A DNA stretch of 64,000 nucleotides from Dendrocalamus latiflorus (Eukaryota; Streptophyta; Magnoliopsida; Poales; Poaceae): assembly GCA_017311315.1 (NCBI GenBank), contig CM029610.1, positions 6,994,387 through 7,058,386 on the forward strand. The letters run 5' to 3'. The notes under the pieces are model-generated. The model was given only the letters and a program-made list of their open reading frames with translations. It searched no databases and had not been told where the DNA came from. Below, in pieces: positions 34,364-47,500 of this stretch; within the stretch, counting starts at the first letter, position 1; the number at the start of each line of letters is the position of its first letter. A program made the position numbers and the translations under genes.

Positions 34364-34596
34364 TGTTGTGGCTACAGACCAAACAGAGAGAGAGATGGTA
34401 GTGGAGAGGTGGGAGTGTTCTGTCTCACCCTCCCCCTTATCTTGATATATATATTCACATGGGGTCTACTTTTACAGTTATGCCCTTACATCCATACATC
34501 CCCATTAGGGGCACTTATGTCATTACACATGTTACTCTGGTTCTTATAACCTCCTAACAGGCCTGCTGGGCTTAGGTGGGGGCCACCCCTACGACA
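34364..34596 (-). repeat. 5' LTR of the Gypsy element
   Basis: 233 bp, 99.1% identical to the other LTR. On the minus strand it reads TGTCGTAGGGGTGG...CCACAACA and should hold the element promoter. Confidence 0.95.
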
Positions 34597-34943
34597 GGCT
34601 CTATTCTCTTATGGACGTGAGTTGCTATCTTTATCAAATTGTATGCTATCTTTATCGAATTTTACAGGCACTTCGGGCACTCCGTTTGACTATGGCTTTG
34701 TGGTCGAAGTAGTAGTTGAGGCTAGGTGCCATAGCGCTTCAAGTGTAGCGCTTCGATGACGTTCTTGACCACAACATAGACCACGATGTTTCAAGTAATT
34801 TTTAGAAAAAAGGTCATGGTCGAAGCGCCGTAGTTGAAGCGGTCGTTGGGGCTGGTTGCTATAGCGCTTCGACTACGGCGCTTCGATCACGTTCTCGGTC
34901 ATGCCGCGAGTCACGACGCTTCGAGTACGGCGATTCGACCAAA

Positions 34944-35209
34944 GCCAGTTGCATCACATTCAGAACTGAAAATGTTAATCGAAGATGACCAAGGCGTTCC
35001 TTCTACTACAACAAAAAATACAGTATCTAAAGAAGTGCTTTCTTCTATGTAGTACCTCCTGTTATTACCGTTGCCAGCCAGTTACATCACGTTCAGGTCT
35101 GAAAATGATAATCAAAGATGACCAGGGCGTTCCTTCTGCTAAAACAAAAAATATAGTATATAAAGGAGTGCTTTCTTCTATTTAGTACCTCCTATTATTA
35201 CCACTACTT
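34944..35209. repeat. 133-bp tandem duplication
   Basis: GCCAGTT(G/A)CATCAC(A/G)TTCAG begins two successive copies at 34944 and 35077. Both run to TAGTACCTCCT(G/A)TTATTACC. The copies differ at roughly a dozen bases. Confidence 0.9.
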
Positions 35210-35394
35210 TTCTATGATACACTTTTCTAACCTTTTAGGATTTTGTAAAAAAATACTTACTTCCTTACTACATGCAACCAACACATATATAGACTTCAAT
35301 AATCATAGCTTTCTTCGAATCCTGTATCATACTCCATATGTATGTGCTTATTCATGTATATCTAATATACGTTTTGCCTTCTGTATTTTGCCAT

Positions 35395-38240
35395 TTGGAT
35401 TGACCATGTTGTGTCGACCACGCTGTTTCGATCACTTTGGTTCAACCATGTTAGGTCGACCACGCTCTTTCGACCACTTGGGTCAACCACGCCTGTTTGA
35501 TCATGATATTTTTGATTATGAGGTTTCAACCACGTTGGTTTGACCACGATAGTTCGACCAGGTTGGTTCCACCACGTTGTGCCGACCATGATATTTTGAC
35601 CATGTTTGCTCGACGATGTTGTGTCGACCACGATGTTTCGAGTACATTGGTTCAACCAGGATGTTTCAACCACGAAGTTTTGAGCATGATAGTTTAAGTA
35701 CAATACGTTCGACCATATTGTTTTGACCACGAGGTTTCGAGCATGATATGTTTGACCATGTTGTTTTAACCACATTGTGTCGACCATGATATTTTCAACC
35801 ACGAGGTTTCGACCACCATGTTTTGACCATTTCGGTTGACCACCCTGGTTAGACCACGAATTTTCGATGAGGATGTTTCGACTGGGTTATTCTGACCATG
35901 GTTGTTTGTCCATGTTGTTTTGTTGCAATCACGGTTGTTCGACCATGATGGTTTTGACCAGTATGATTTCAACCACTTCGGTCGACCACGGGGTTTCTAC
36001 CACTTCGGTCGACAACGGTTGTTCGACCATGATGGTTCCAACCATGACGGTCGACCACGAGGTTTCGGCCAGGATATTCCAACCACATTCATTCGATCAT
36101 GGTGTTTTGACCACCATGTTTCAATCACGTTGTGTCGACCACGCTAGTTCGACCACGACGTTTCGACCACTTTGTGTCCACCACGCTGGCTCGACCATGA
36201 TTGTTTCGACCACTTTGGTCGACCATGATACGTTCGACCATGATATGCTCGACCACGTTGTTTGAACTACCTTGGTTTGACCATGATACACTCGACTATG
36301 TTGTTTTAACCATGTTGGTTCAATCATGATAGTTTCGATTAGGATGTTTTGACCACGTTTGCTTGACCACGAGATTTCGACCAGGATATGTTCCACCATA
36401 TTGTTTCGACCACGATAGTTTCGACTAGAATCTTTCGACCACGACATTTTCGACCAGGATGTTGTGATCACGATACATTCGACTAGGTTGTTTCGACCAT
36501 AATATTTTGACCACCTTATTTTGGCCACTTAGATCAACCATGTGTCGACCACGATGTTTCGACCACATTAGTCGATCATAGTGTTTCCACCACCTTGGTT
36601 CAAGTTCGTTAGGTCGACCACGTTGTTTCGACCACTTGAGCCGACCATGCTGGTTCGACTATCATGTTTCGACCACGATATGTCAATCATGATAGTTCGA
36701 CCAGGTTGGTTCCACCACGTTGTGCCGACCACGATGTTTTGACCACGTTTGTTCGACCACGATGTTTCGATTACGTTGCTTCGATCATTTTGGCTAGGAT
36801 GTTTTGACCACTTCGGTTCGATCACAAGGTTTTGAGCACGATACGTTCGACTATGTTGTTTCAACCACGAGTGTTTCGACCACGATACGTTCAATCGTAT
36901 TGTTTTGACCACGATACGTTCGACCACTTCGGTTCGACCATGACAGTTTCGACCAACATGTTTTGATCACGATACGTACGACCAGGTTGTTTCGACCACT
37001 TGAGTTGGCCACGTTGTACCGACCATGTTGGTTCGACCATGATAGTTTTGACCAGATGTTTCGACTACTTTGGTTTGCACGAGGTTTTGAGCACAATACG
37101 TTCGATCATGTGTGTTTTGACCATGAGGTTTCGAGCACGATACGTTCGACCACGTTGTGTTGATAACGATATTTTCGACCACGAGGTTTCGACCACCATG
37201 TTTTGATCACTTCGGTCGATCACGTTGTGTTGACTACTCTGATTCAACCATAATTTTTTCGACCAGGGTATTTCGACCATGTTGTTGTGACCACGAATGG
37301 TTTCAACCAGAATGATGTCGACCACTTTGGTTGACCACGAGATTTCGACCAGGATGATTTTGACCACTTCGGTCGACAATGGTTGTTTGACCATGATAGT
37401 TCCGACCACGAGTTTTTGACCAGGATTTTTCGACCATGTTCGTTCGAACACAGTATTTCGAACACCATGTTTCAACCACGTTGTATCGACCACACTGGTT
37501 CGACCACGATGTTTCGACCATGATTGTTTTGACCACTTTGTGTCCACCACGCTGGTTCGATCACGATTGTTTCGACCACTTCGGTCGACCATGATACGTT
37601 TGACCATATTGTTTCAACTATGATACGTTCGACCGTTTTGTTTGAACCACCTTGGTTCGACCACGTTAGGTTGATCACGCTGTTTCGACTATCATGTTTT
37701 GATCACTTGGGTTGACCACGAGGTTTCAATCATATTGTTTTGACTATGGTGGTTCGATCATGACGTTTCGACCACTTCAGTCAACCACGTTGTGTCAACC
37801 ATGATGGTTCGATCATGTTGTGGTTCCATCACGTTGGGCCGATCATGTTGTGCCGACCACGATGTTTCGACCACCTTGGTTGACCACGTTATGACAATCA
37901 CGATGTTTTGACTACATTCGTTCGACCATGTTGTTTCGACCACGAGATTTCGACCATAATGTTTCAATCACGTTAGTTCGAGCATGTGGATCGACCACAA
38001 TATTTTAACCACATTCCTTCAATCGTTCTTTTGACCGTGTTTTTTCGACTACGATATTTCGACCACGTTATGACAATACGGTAAACCGATCATGTGATTA
38101 CGAGCACAATGGTTCGACCACGAGATTTCGATCACATTAATCCGATCACATCCTTCAACCACCTTCCTTCCACCGCGATGTTTCGCCCACATTGATAGAC
38201 TACGACGTTTCAACAATGTTGTCCAACCACCATGTTCCAA
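35395..38240 (-). repeat. GTGGTCGAAAC-type minisatellite array
   Basis: About 2.8 kb of degenerate 16-20-bp units. On the plus strand they read TTCGACCACGATGTTTCGAC, on the minus strand GTGGTCGAAACATCGTGGTC. The core GTGGTCGAA is the same as in both Helitrons but on the opposite strand. Stop-poor frames here encode repeats such as ETSWSKISWSTQRGRTY and are not treated as genes. Confidence 0.9.
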
Positions 38241-38465
38241 TCACATTTGTCAACCACCTAGATTCCAACATATTGGCACATCACGGAATAAAACCCCACA
38301 GTTTTCCGAGAATTACGCATCAGTTCTTGATTTTTTCGTAAAACACATTCTTTTATGTAATTAAGTCTTAATTTTTACAAAAAAATCTCCCTTACGAATT
38401 GTGTACTTTTTTATCCATGTAGTAGCTAACGCAGTGTTGCACTATGCTTCCGCATCTAGTAATAA

Positions 38466-38918
38466 CTAGCAGCATAGGCGCGGCGACACGCCGCGCCAGC
38501 CACCGTGTGCACCGAAATAAAAGAGGCGATAATTTGTGAGGAGTTTTTTAAAAAAAATCGAGGGCACATGCGTATTTTCGAAAAAGGTAAAGGGTTTTTT
38601 CGTAAAAATTGAGGACCCGTATGTAATGAAATGAGGACCCGTACGCAATTTAGAAAACCGTGGGGCGCCATCCTGCAAACTGGAGGGGGTTTTTCAGGAA
38701 AATCCGCCGTAAAAAAAAACCGCCAGGGACCTCTTCGCGAGGAAAAAGGACCTCTTTGCGAGGAAAATGGACATGTACGTAATTTCCAGAAAACACGAGG
38801 AAACTATCTCCCCCGGCCGTACCGAAATCCCCCGCCACGCGCCGGCCGGAGCGCGCGGGCGGGGGGGCGTGGCCGAGCGCCCGCCCGGGCATTCCCCCTG
38901 CTATAATGGGGTTCTTGA
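38466..38918 (-). mobile_element. Short non-autonomous Helitron
   Basis: Read on the minus strand it starts A|TCAAGAACCCCATTATAGCAG and ends with a strong hairpin GGCGCGGCGTGTCGCCGCGCC. TATGCTG then CTAG|T follow, the canonical Helitron 3' structure. The 453-bp interior contains repeated AGGACC(C/T)GTACG and CGAGGAAAA motifs and is GC-rich near the 5' end. The 3' terminus is clear; the 5' terminus is the best-fitting A|TC. Confidence 0.65.
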
Positions 38919-41579
38919 TTATAAGAAGCAAAATGTAGTGTGCCTTTCACTTTTAAGGCACTTGTCGTGCGTATTTTACTTTCCACCGTTGTAATTTCTC
39001 TACCTAAAGAAAAGTTTTGTCAGATCAAGTTGGATTCTAGCTAGGAACCGCTGGCTAGAGGTACCGTATTGCACTGTGCCTTACATCATCGTGGCCGATC
39101 GAGAGAAGTGTATCGACGCAAGCAATTCCTTCATGCAGGGACCAGCAGCTAGCCCGTTATTTTCAACTTCTTTCAATAAATATTATCTATTAAATTAATA
39201 AATTATAGCATATATCATATAAAAGCACAGATCAAAAGAATGCCACGTAGCACTGCCTGCGTCACATCGTTCTCCTCGCAAGTCTCAAGGAAACACATAC
39301 ATAAGGGCTGTACAGTGTGCATGGTACACACTAGCACATGTGTATGTGTCCTTGAATTTCTGGAGGCGAGTAGAGGATGGCAATTGGCAAGGTGCTTTCT
39401 CGTTTCCTATGTAGGAGCCTTTGCATGCACATACAAGACGCACCCCGGTGGCTCTCTCGCGCCTTTGATGCGAATTAGCTTTGAAACACGCATGATAATG
39501 TGGAGGAGGATCTAGGGAGGTGATCATTTGAGTTTTTTTTTGTGGCTTATAATTTTTTTGTGACTTATAGCTGAAAAGTACTGTACTTGACTGAAAAACA
39601 CTGTAGCTGACATAGGCTTATTTAGCATAATTAAATTTAAAAAAATTAAAAAATATGTTAGCCCATTACGTATAATACAAACAAATACAGGAAAAAAAGA
39701 ACCAGCAAAAAAGCTCAACAAAAAGCCAAAAGTTCAAAAAAAGACGAAATTTATGAATAGTGAAAAATAAGCTGAAGCAAAAAACAATCAAAGCCTAGAT
39801 GTGATTTGTATCCTAATAGCCGAAGTGCAACAGTACCTGGAAAAGTCGGTGTTGGAATACTGGTTTTTGCATCGAGCAGGCAGCATGTAGCAACTTTTAG
39901 CGTCTTCTTCCTTTTCTTTGAACCATCTAGCTAGCTAGGCAGGTAATGTAGTGCCATCATTGATCTTAATTTAGTGGTTTTTCCCTCCCTGTTCTTTTCT
40001 GTGATCTGATTACACGTAGTAGTATCATATTATTTAACAGGCCAATTCACTGGTTTCTTTCTTTCGATCTTTGCAACAAGAAATGTGTAGCATATGACCC
40101 TAGCTGGCTAGCTGCCACTTACAACCGAAACTGAAAACCCATGGGCTTGGGTTCATTTCATGTGTCTAGCCACAACTGAGTGATGGAATGCAATTGCATT
40201 GCTTTAGTTGCAGTGTTGCAATTGCAGTGAGTTGGGAGGTCAACATCTCTCTCTCTCTCTCTCTCTCTCTCTGATCTCTCTTTGATCTGACCTTGTTAGA
40301 TCAGGCTTTGCGGTGCACGGATGTGGACAAGTAATGGCAGGGCTTAATTGGCACCACTGCATATATGCATACATGGTGGTTCTCTTAGGATACTAAAGTG
40401 ACTTCCATTCAATTCTGATGCTGAATGGCACTATGGCAGAAGAGATTACCATGAACAAACAGCAGAAGCATCCTTGCTGTCCTCAGATGTCTCCAAAGGG
40501 AGATAAATCTGCAAGAAACCTCATGATCGTGAATGCGAAAATCATCTGTCGATCGGGTCGCTGCGCCACTGCGGATAACCCCAGGCTCTGGTCTCTCCCT
40601 CCCATCATGTGCTGATCACACACTGTTAACTGGTGGCTGCGTCTGGCTTGTCAGCTTCTTCCAGCTGCATATGATCTCATAAAATGTCTCCTTGGTCTTG
40701 ATTAGGGTGGCCAGCTTGTTCAAACAACACCCTGCATGCAGGATGGCTACCTGCAGCCTGCAGGCAATGCATTATGTTGCAGCATGACTTGTTCGATCGA
40801 AGCCAACACACATCAAGAAACTAGCTAGTTTAGGACACTCATCTCTGATAGAGTATGAAGAACGACAGCTGGGTTGCTGCAAGTTTTGGAGAAGATAACG
40901 CGTGAGAAAATGAGGTGCTGTTATTTGGTCTGGAAGAACTGTTGCTCCATCATGTCTGTATTTGATAGCTGAATGTGAAATACAAGTGTAATACTAGTAG
41001 TATTTCGAGTTACCATGACTACACAGGCATATTTATGCACCTATCGACATAAACACCAAGAGTACCAACACCAACGATATGAAGTAGAGTAATAATGTGG
41101 AAAATTACCATAGGCAACATGAAAAAAATATTTGTGCCGGAGTTTTCGCCTAGCTTGTCGATGAAAATTGTCAGCCTAGGAGATGTTTTTTTAGATGCAG
41201 GTATGCAGCCTAGGAGATGTTACTGATGATCTTAACGAAGGAAAATGAAACAATTGACAGTGTACTATTGGTGGTGGGGGGGGGGGGGGGACCCGGCACA
41301 TCGTTGACAGAAGCCCTCAATTTTGATTTCTTGGCATGAATCATCAATAATTACCAGCTGGGAGCTCTTTTTTCTCTGGTTCCAACTTCCAGGAACGTTT
41401 ACAAGAGAAAAGGGGAAAAAACTATATGTTACAATAAGGCAATCTGGGCTAAACAAAATTCGCTTTGCAAAACTCGTACCGACATCGCAAAGAAATGGCA
41501 CTATCTCCTACCAGAGGCAAATGCTCAAGCAAATCAAATGAAGGACCACACAGATGAACACAACAGACGCCCACACAGA
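38919..41579. other. Intergenic stretch, no gene seen
   Basis: Downstream of the OEP80-like gene. Contains a MITE at 39528-39794, a (CT)n run at 40241-40272 and a G-run at about 41276-41290. Short open frames (such as 39240-39515) have no recognisable content. Confidence 0.45.
39528..39794. mobile_element. AT-rich MITE, family copy 1
   Basis: Begins near TTTTTTTTGTGGCTTATAAT and ends near AAAACAATCAAAGCCTA. A reverse-complement relative with the same order of motifs (TATTCATAAATTTC..., TTTAATTATGC..., CATAAGCCACAG) lies at 51836-52087. Exact ends are uncertain. Confidence 0.55.
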
Positions 41580-44500
41580 TTAATTTCTGTAGCCAACCCC
41601 AAAGTGAAATCGTCTTGCTTGTTTATCATTGAAAGCGTATTCGAGTCGCAAAGGTCCCAGTGGGGAGTCCACACGGATGCCAAGACCGTATCCATAACCA
41701 CTTCCAGGTTTCCCACGGGCTCCTGCTGGGTCACCTAAACAAGAAATCACCAGAGATGGTCCAAATGAGAACTGGGGTTAGCAAAAAGAGAAGCCATCAC
41801 TGCAAAATCTGCAACTGTATCAGGCTTGTTCCAGGAGCTGTTAAATTTCATCGATTAACTAGAATAAGGGGCAAAAGCAATATTTTTCTAATTATCTGAA
41901 CGGGCGTTTTTTTTTTCTTTTCAGACCAAATACGAGGCTTAGAGCATTTGAGTATATCTACAGGACTAGCCTGCTTTAGCACCAAAGGCCACAAATGTGG
42001 ACTACAAAATGGTTGTATATGGTCAAAATGTGAGTAGAACATGATTTACCAGGAACTTTAGGACCAGAACCCAGATCGCTACCATAGTCACCAAAGACCA
42101 CACCTTCCAGCAGCCCGAGCTACATACAAAACGAGTACTGTAAGCAATCAAAATGAATGCATGAGATTATAGAGCAGGCACGATGTGCATCAGAGTAGCA
42201 CACACAGCAACAAGTAATCCGCACTTGGTGTCATTGCAGATAGCAATCTTCAGACTGACATTTAATTAATTCTTCAAGTAGCCTATCTATGCATCACTAA
42301 GAAGGTCCAAACATGCTCAGGAAACAGTTAGGTTGCACATTTTCACCAGGTAATTCTCCTAAGTTCAGCACTCGTTGGAGATGTTACACTGATCTGACAT
42401 GTATAATTATTCGGATCGATCAGATCCAAGTGTGACTATATCTGTCTTAAAAGAAGATAATTTATTGGCAATTGTACAACTGATATTAGCATTAGATACA
42501 GCAAAGAAATTGTAACTATTTCGTATATTGTGCATTTGTTAGTTTGCTTCTCCAAGTTATCTATATTCTTAAATCATCCAATTCAACGAAGAAAACTTCA
42601 TTTTCTGAATTACAAACTATTTTCCAATATTACCTTGTTAGTTTCTTCGTTATATATGCATATTCATGTTGTCAACTAGGTATTTGTGGGAAAATATTGT
42701 TGTCTTTGTATTTTACTGTACTGGTGTTGCATGTCAATGCCCTTTTAAAGAAGATAGATAACTCAATATACCCAAGAGAGGCAAAACCTACCATGCGGCA
42801 AGAGACTTCTCCACTACCAACCGCATATGAACGACCAGAACCAACAGCACCTTCTTCGTATCCTCTTACACTATTTGTACCACCAATTGCAAATGCTTCA
42901 TGAGGCGAAAAAATTCCCTCCACATGACCTCCAGAAGCACTAGATCACATAAAAGTAATAAAGGGAATGAGTAAAATAACCGAAAAAATATGTGCAACTT
43001 GCTATGCAAAACTTTCAGGTCACAATCGTATTTTGTTTGACGTCCAACAAAGGCGAGATATGCACTAAAACGTACCTTAGAAGAAGTCGAGCAGGACCAA
43101 TTTCATAGCTCTGCCTCAAACGCGCTGTCACTCTGTTGAAACTAAGCCACTCAGGAAAAATAGGAAGACCTTGCTCAATGTTGAAAACAGACTACAAGCA
43201 GTAACAATGGTAGGAGATAAGAGATTACGACAATAGAATTACAAAGCAGCAGAAAGGAGTAGTATAAATGCCAACCATTGTAGAGCTATGATCTCCAGAG
43301 TCTGTGTAGACACTTTCAAGCTTAGCTAGCAGTGTGTCATCATAAGCATTTCCGCTGCATTGTCATGACAAGAACATCAGATTTCAAATAGTGCTTTAAT
43401 TCAATAATTGTAATCATGGTGTACCCAAACATATTTATTGTGCAGAATAAAGGTAAATGAGGCATTGAGATTTCAGACCTGGCAGTTAATTGGCTGTTAT
43501 AGAAATCTCTGATGACAGGGTTGCCTTTGTCATCACGAGCACCAGCATGCTGTATAGAAAGAGACAGTACTCAGTAGAATACAATTTGGCTTGTTTTTCA
43601 AGGAAACAGCAGATGTTAAAAAAATTCAACAATGATTAATTTCACTTGTTTCCTACACCGGTACACAAGTGTGCTCATATACCTTTTTCCGAATTCTATT
43701 ACCTAAGGTAGTACTAACATCACATCATCATGTCTATTGTGGGATTTGTCTCCGGGCCTACAAGTAGGGACTACAGAGAAGGCTACTTGCTTAATACGAC
43801 ATACGATTCACTTGTTTACCTGAAATATTAATCCAAGTGTACCACTCCATTTAGGCCTGAATGGTCGACTATATTCAATACCAGCAGTAACTCGTCCAAT
43901 TGTAGGGGGACCATGGTCAGGATGGTCCCCACCATGAATAAGTGTTCCAGGAGTCCTAGAGTTCTGGCAAAGGAAATAATTATAAGAACATACACATGAT
44001 TCTCAACTGATGCCTGATGGAATCATGGAAACTGTGAGAAGGTATCATATTAAAGGTATATACCTGAACCAGGATAGTTCTGGAGGTCCTCTTGTTGTCG
44101 CCGTCAATCCAAGGGTCAGTGTAGTTTAATCGAAATATAGAATCTATTTGGCCCCTCTCTAGTGAGAGATTCAACTTCTTGTTCCTCCCAAAAACATTCC
44201 GATGAGAATATGCAAAGCTGTTTAAAAACTCGAGTGTGAGAAAAATTTTAGACATGTGCAATTTCAGTTTATCGAGGCACATCTATGTCAGTAAATCTAA
44301 GATCAATTGCAAAATTAAAATCAACATCTGAATCTGCCCAATTCCTAAAGGCTGCTTGGGCTTTGGTGGGTCATCTTAACTTAGGCCACTGCAAACATGG
44401 CGTGATGGTGGGGCTTGAGGACAGTGTAACACAATTAACATTGACCCTTGTGTTAAGAGTAGGTTGTCACATGTCAAAATCCTAGCATTACAAACAGCAC

Positions 44501-47500
44501 CAGAATAGCTGAAGACATACACATTAAACTGTGAAAATACCTACTAACCTTCCAATAAGTCCAGAAAGAGGTCCATTTGTTATCCTGCAAAAAGCACAGC
44601 ATAGATGTTAAGACTAAAGTTTGAAATGTAATTTGCAGATATGCTACATAAGGTCCTTGAAATCATATTTACCACTTCAAACACCTTGCAGAAGAAACAA
44701 ATTTTATGAAAGCATACAATTCATTCATTTGAGTTCACTTAGCAAGCACTACTACTTGTACTCACCCACTAGAAATGCCACCACCAGCAGAGAAACCACC
44801 AGAAGGGCGTTCGACAAGATTCATGACAAGATCAACTTTATTAGAATCTGCAGAAGACCATAAGTAAGAAAGCACATGTACTTGAAAAGAAAGACCAGCT
44901 TAAAGAAACAATGGGAACTAAAGAAATTAGCTTCACCTCCGACTGGCTGCGGAATTATTGTAACATCCTCCATAATTCCCATAGTGAGTATTGTCTCAAC
45001 ATCTCTTTTCACTTGTGCTCTATTGTAAGCCTATTTTCATCATTGTAAGTTCAGACAGATAAGATGTCTATCACAACATCAAGGCTACAGGACATGAAGT
45101 GTAAAATTAGCATCCAACCAAGTCTAAATATTTATTGCCAAATACTTTCAGTTCAGATTGTTGAGTGCTCCTTCCATAGATTCAGAACACAGAAATTGTG
45201 CAAAATTATGTTCGCGTATGCAAAAATTATACATAAATGATCAGAGAGTACAAGTAGATAGGATCCGACCACACTTGTTTTCATCCACTGTAGCAATAGT
45301 TCTTATGATTTTTGTTCTAGCATTTGCATAGCTACCTCAATACCACATAAAAGCAATGCTTCAATGAACACTGCGGTATCATCAACATCAAGTGCCAAAT
45401 GGAAATGGTCTTAAAAGCAAATACCATGCAAAATGGTGAAATAAGGACATAATCCAAATAAACATTTATAACTATCATCAATAGTGTTTCTAAAGTAGAT
45501 AAAACACAAATACGGCAAGGGAACTTTTGAAAATGCTCTGACCTGCCCCTTCTTGGTGGTAAGTTGCCGGAGTATGGTCTCTGGTTGCGTCTTACCAACA
45601 GTTGGTTCACCACTAATGACGGAGCGAGATGGATACAGAAGGAAGAAGATAAGAAAGATCAGAATATTATACGGCTATAAAACAGTAATCAGTGAAGAGA
45701 ATCTCACTGAGTCAAGCTATAATTCTCACGTTCTTCTATCCAGAAAGCGAATATTGATATTATTAACCTCAGCTTCAGAACTTGTAGCCTCAGAATTCCT
45801 CCAGAAAGAATCTCAGCATATGAAACCTGAAGCGAAATGAAGGGCCTTTATTGATTTATCATTAGCAATCAAAATACCTTTTGCAAGGTAAAACTGTAAA
45901 AGGTGTTGCTTTTGACATAAACTAGTAGGCAACTAAATTTGTGGTAAATTCAACTAACCAATAGGTTGTTAACTACCACGCATTCACATTTTCCAACATC
46001 ATATTTCTAGTTCTGTTAGGACTAAGACCACAAAGAGTCAAAAACAGGACTTGAGAATGGAAGTTCATAGCTTCTATATGCTCTACTTTACATACCAGGA
46101 AATACAGAAAACTATGTTATATGCCCTACCTATTTGATATTGTGAGAGATATACAATGGCTAGTGCCCAGTGGTTAGAGAAGCAGGAGAATAGCAACCCA
46201 ATTGCCATGATAGTAGGCCTCTAAAAGGCCAAGAAGTCACAGAGCATGTTATTTAAGACAAATGGCACTAGACGCCTATTATTCGGCAATGCTCTTAAAC
46301 AAATTGCAATACAACACCAAATAGCACAGAACAACGAGTGTTATGAAACTATGTATGATAGTGGAACATGAATTATATTCATTATTTCCCTGCCTACCAA
46401 GCCAGTTAGACCACGCTCCTGATACCATCCGTTAACAGACTTGATCACTTGATCCAAATGTCTTATATTGATTATTTTTCCTGCATAATGTAAAACCAAA
46501 AACTCAATTGGGTCTTGACAACAAATTTGACAAGCTAACAAAAGTACATTAAGATTACACGAGGAAACTGAGTTTCTCTCTATAGACAAAGATACCAAGA
46601 GATTAGGTGATGATAGATTGATGCATGTTACCACGAATTTCTGTGGAGTGTGGAGAAACGTTATTATTTTAAGATCAAGAGTAAACCAACAATAAACAAC
46701 AGTGTGAGACTACAAATCAGTGTGCTGACCATTTTTGCATATGCCAATGTCTCATAACTATGCTGGATCATTTAATCTATTGAAATCCTAATACGACCAA
46801 AACTGAAACAAAAATAAAGTGCTAATTCTCAAAGCCCTACCTCATCCTAGACCTAATGTTATGCTAGGTCAAATATATAGGATACTAATCAATGTTATGT
46901 ACCCTTGGTGACTCTTTGCCCAAACTACTAATAGAAAAATATCAATTTACATTGCCTAAAGCTACTTACATGTAGTAACGGTTTATGTAACGCTGTGTAA
47001 AGTAAATGCACCGAATGAAACAGTTCACTCTGACAGGCACATACCCTTGATTAAACTAATCAATAGCAACTTTCCCACGACATAACCATAGCAGCTCTTA
47101 AACATGAGAAAAACTAAAATTCCTACCATGGCGATCACGAAATGCGTCCTCCAAGAACTTGGAGGGCAGCATGTTGGCACCCCTCGCAGACGAGCCATGG
47201 AAGTCCTGGTTTCGGCTCAACCTAAACAACAAAACAAACCAAAATCCGAAACTTCAGTTCCAGAATTAAGCATTGCGGAGGGGAATTGGGAAAGAAGCAA
47301 AAACCGGACCTCAAAGACGAGGCGAATGCCGTCGCGGGTGTCGACGGCGACGGGCATGCAGGAGCGAAAGAGGCCGCTTTCCACGACGCGGTGCACGTCC
47401 TCCTGAACCTCCCGCACCGTGAGCGCCGCGTTGGGGCGGCACGCGCGCAGCGCCGCCGCGGCCGCCGCCTCCAGCTCGGGCCGCTCCAGGGGCTCCCCGT

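Larger units (their letters stand above)
22915..34596 (-). mobile_element. Ty3/Gypsy LTR retrotransposon, Tat lineage, 11.7 kb
   Basis: 233-bp LTRs at 22915-23147 and 34364-34596 (TGTTGTGG...ACGACA on the plus strand) differ at two transitions only. The target duplication GGCTC lies at 22910-22914 and 34597-34601. On the minus strand the order is LTR, primer site, gag-protease, reverse transcriptase, RNase H, a second archaeal-type RNase H, integrase, minisatellite, antisense gene, minisatellite, LTR. The second RNase H after the normal one and the long 3' region are hallmarks of the Tat group (Grande, Retand, Ogre relatives). Several frame breaks make it non-autonomous as read. Confidence 0.95.
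22320..38459 (+). mobile_element. Candidate Helitron-like host of the Gypsy element
   Basis: A|TCTATAGAATAG at 22319 and GCATCTAG|T ending at 38459 fit the A|TC...CTAG|T rule. The hairpin before CTAG is weak (AGTGTTGCACT). The interior, without the Gypsy element, is about 4.5 kb and carries a CGTGGTCGAA-type array like those of the two clear Helitrons. A roughly 100-bp unit (CTCATGGACCTGAGGTGCTA...) at 22753, about 22850 and, beyond the Gypsy element, at 34604 shows that both flanks were once contiguous. The end assignment is an inference. Confidence 0.35.

Noticed and set aside
36121..37607. Repeated WSK/RGRT- or DHD-type open frames at 35.4-38 kb
   Set aside because: Same explanation: a stop-poor tandem array, no start context, no known domain.
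40400..40620. Possible microRNA or small gene (TCCAAAGGGA motif near 40492)
   Set aside because: Only the first ten bases recall miR393 and no matching hairpin arm was found.
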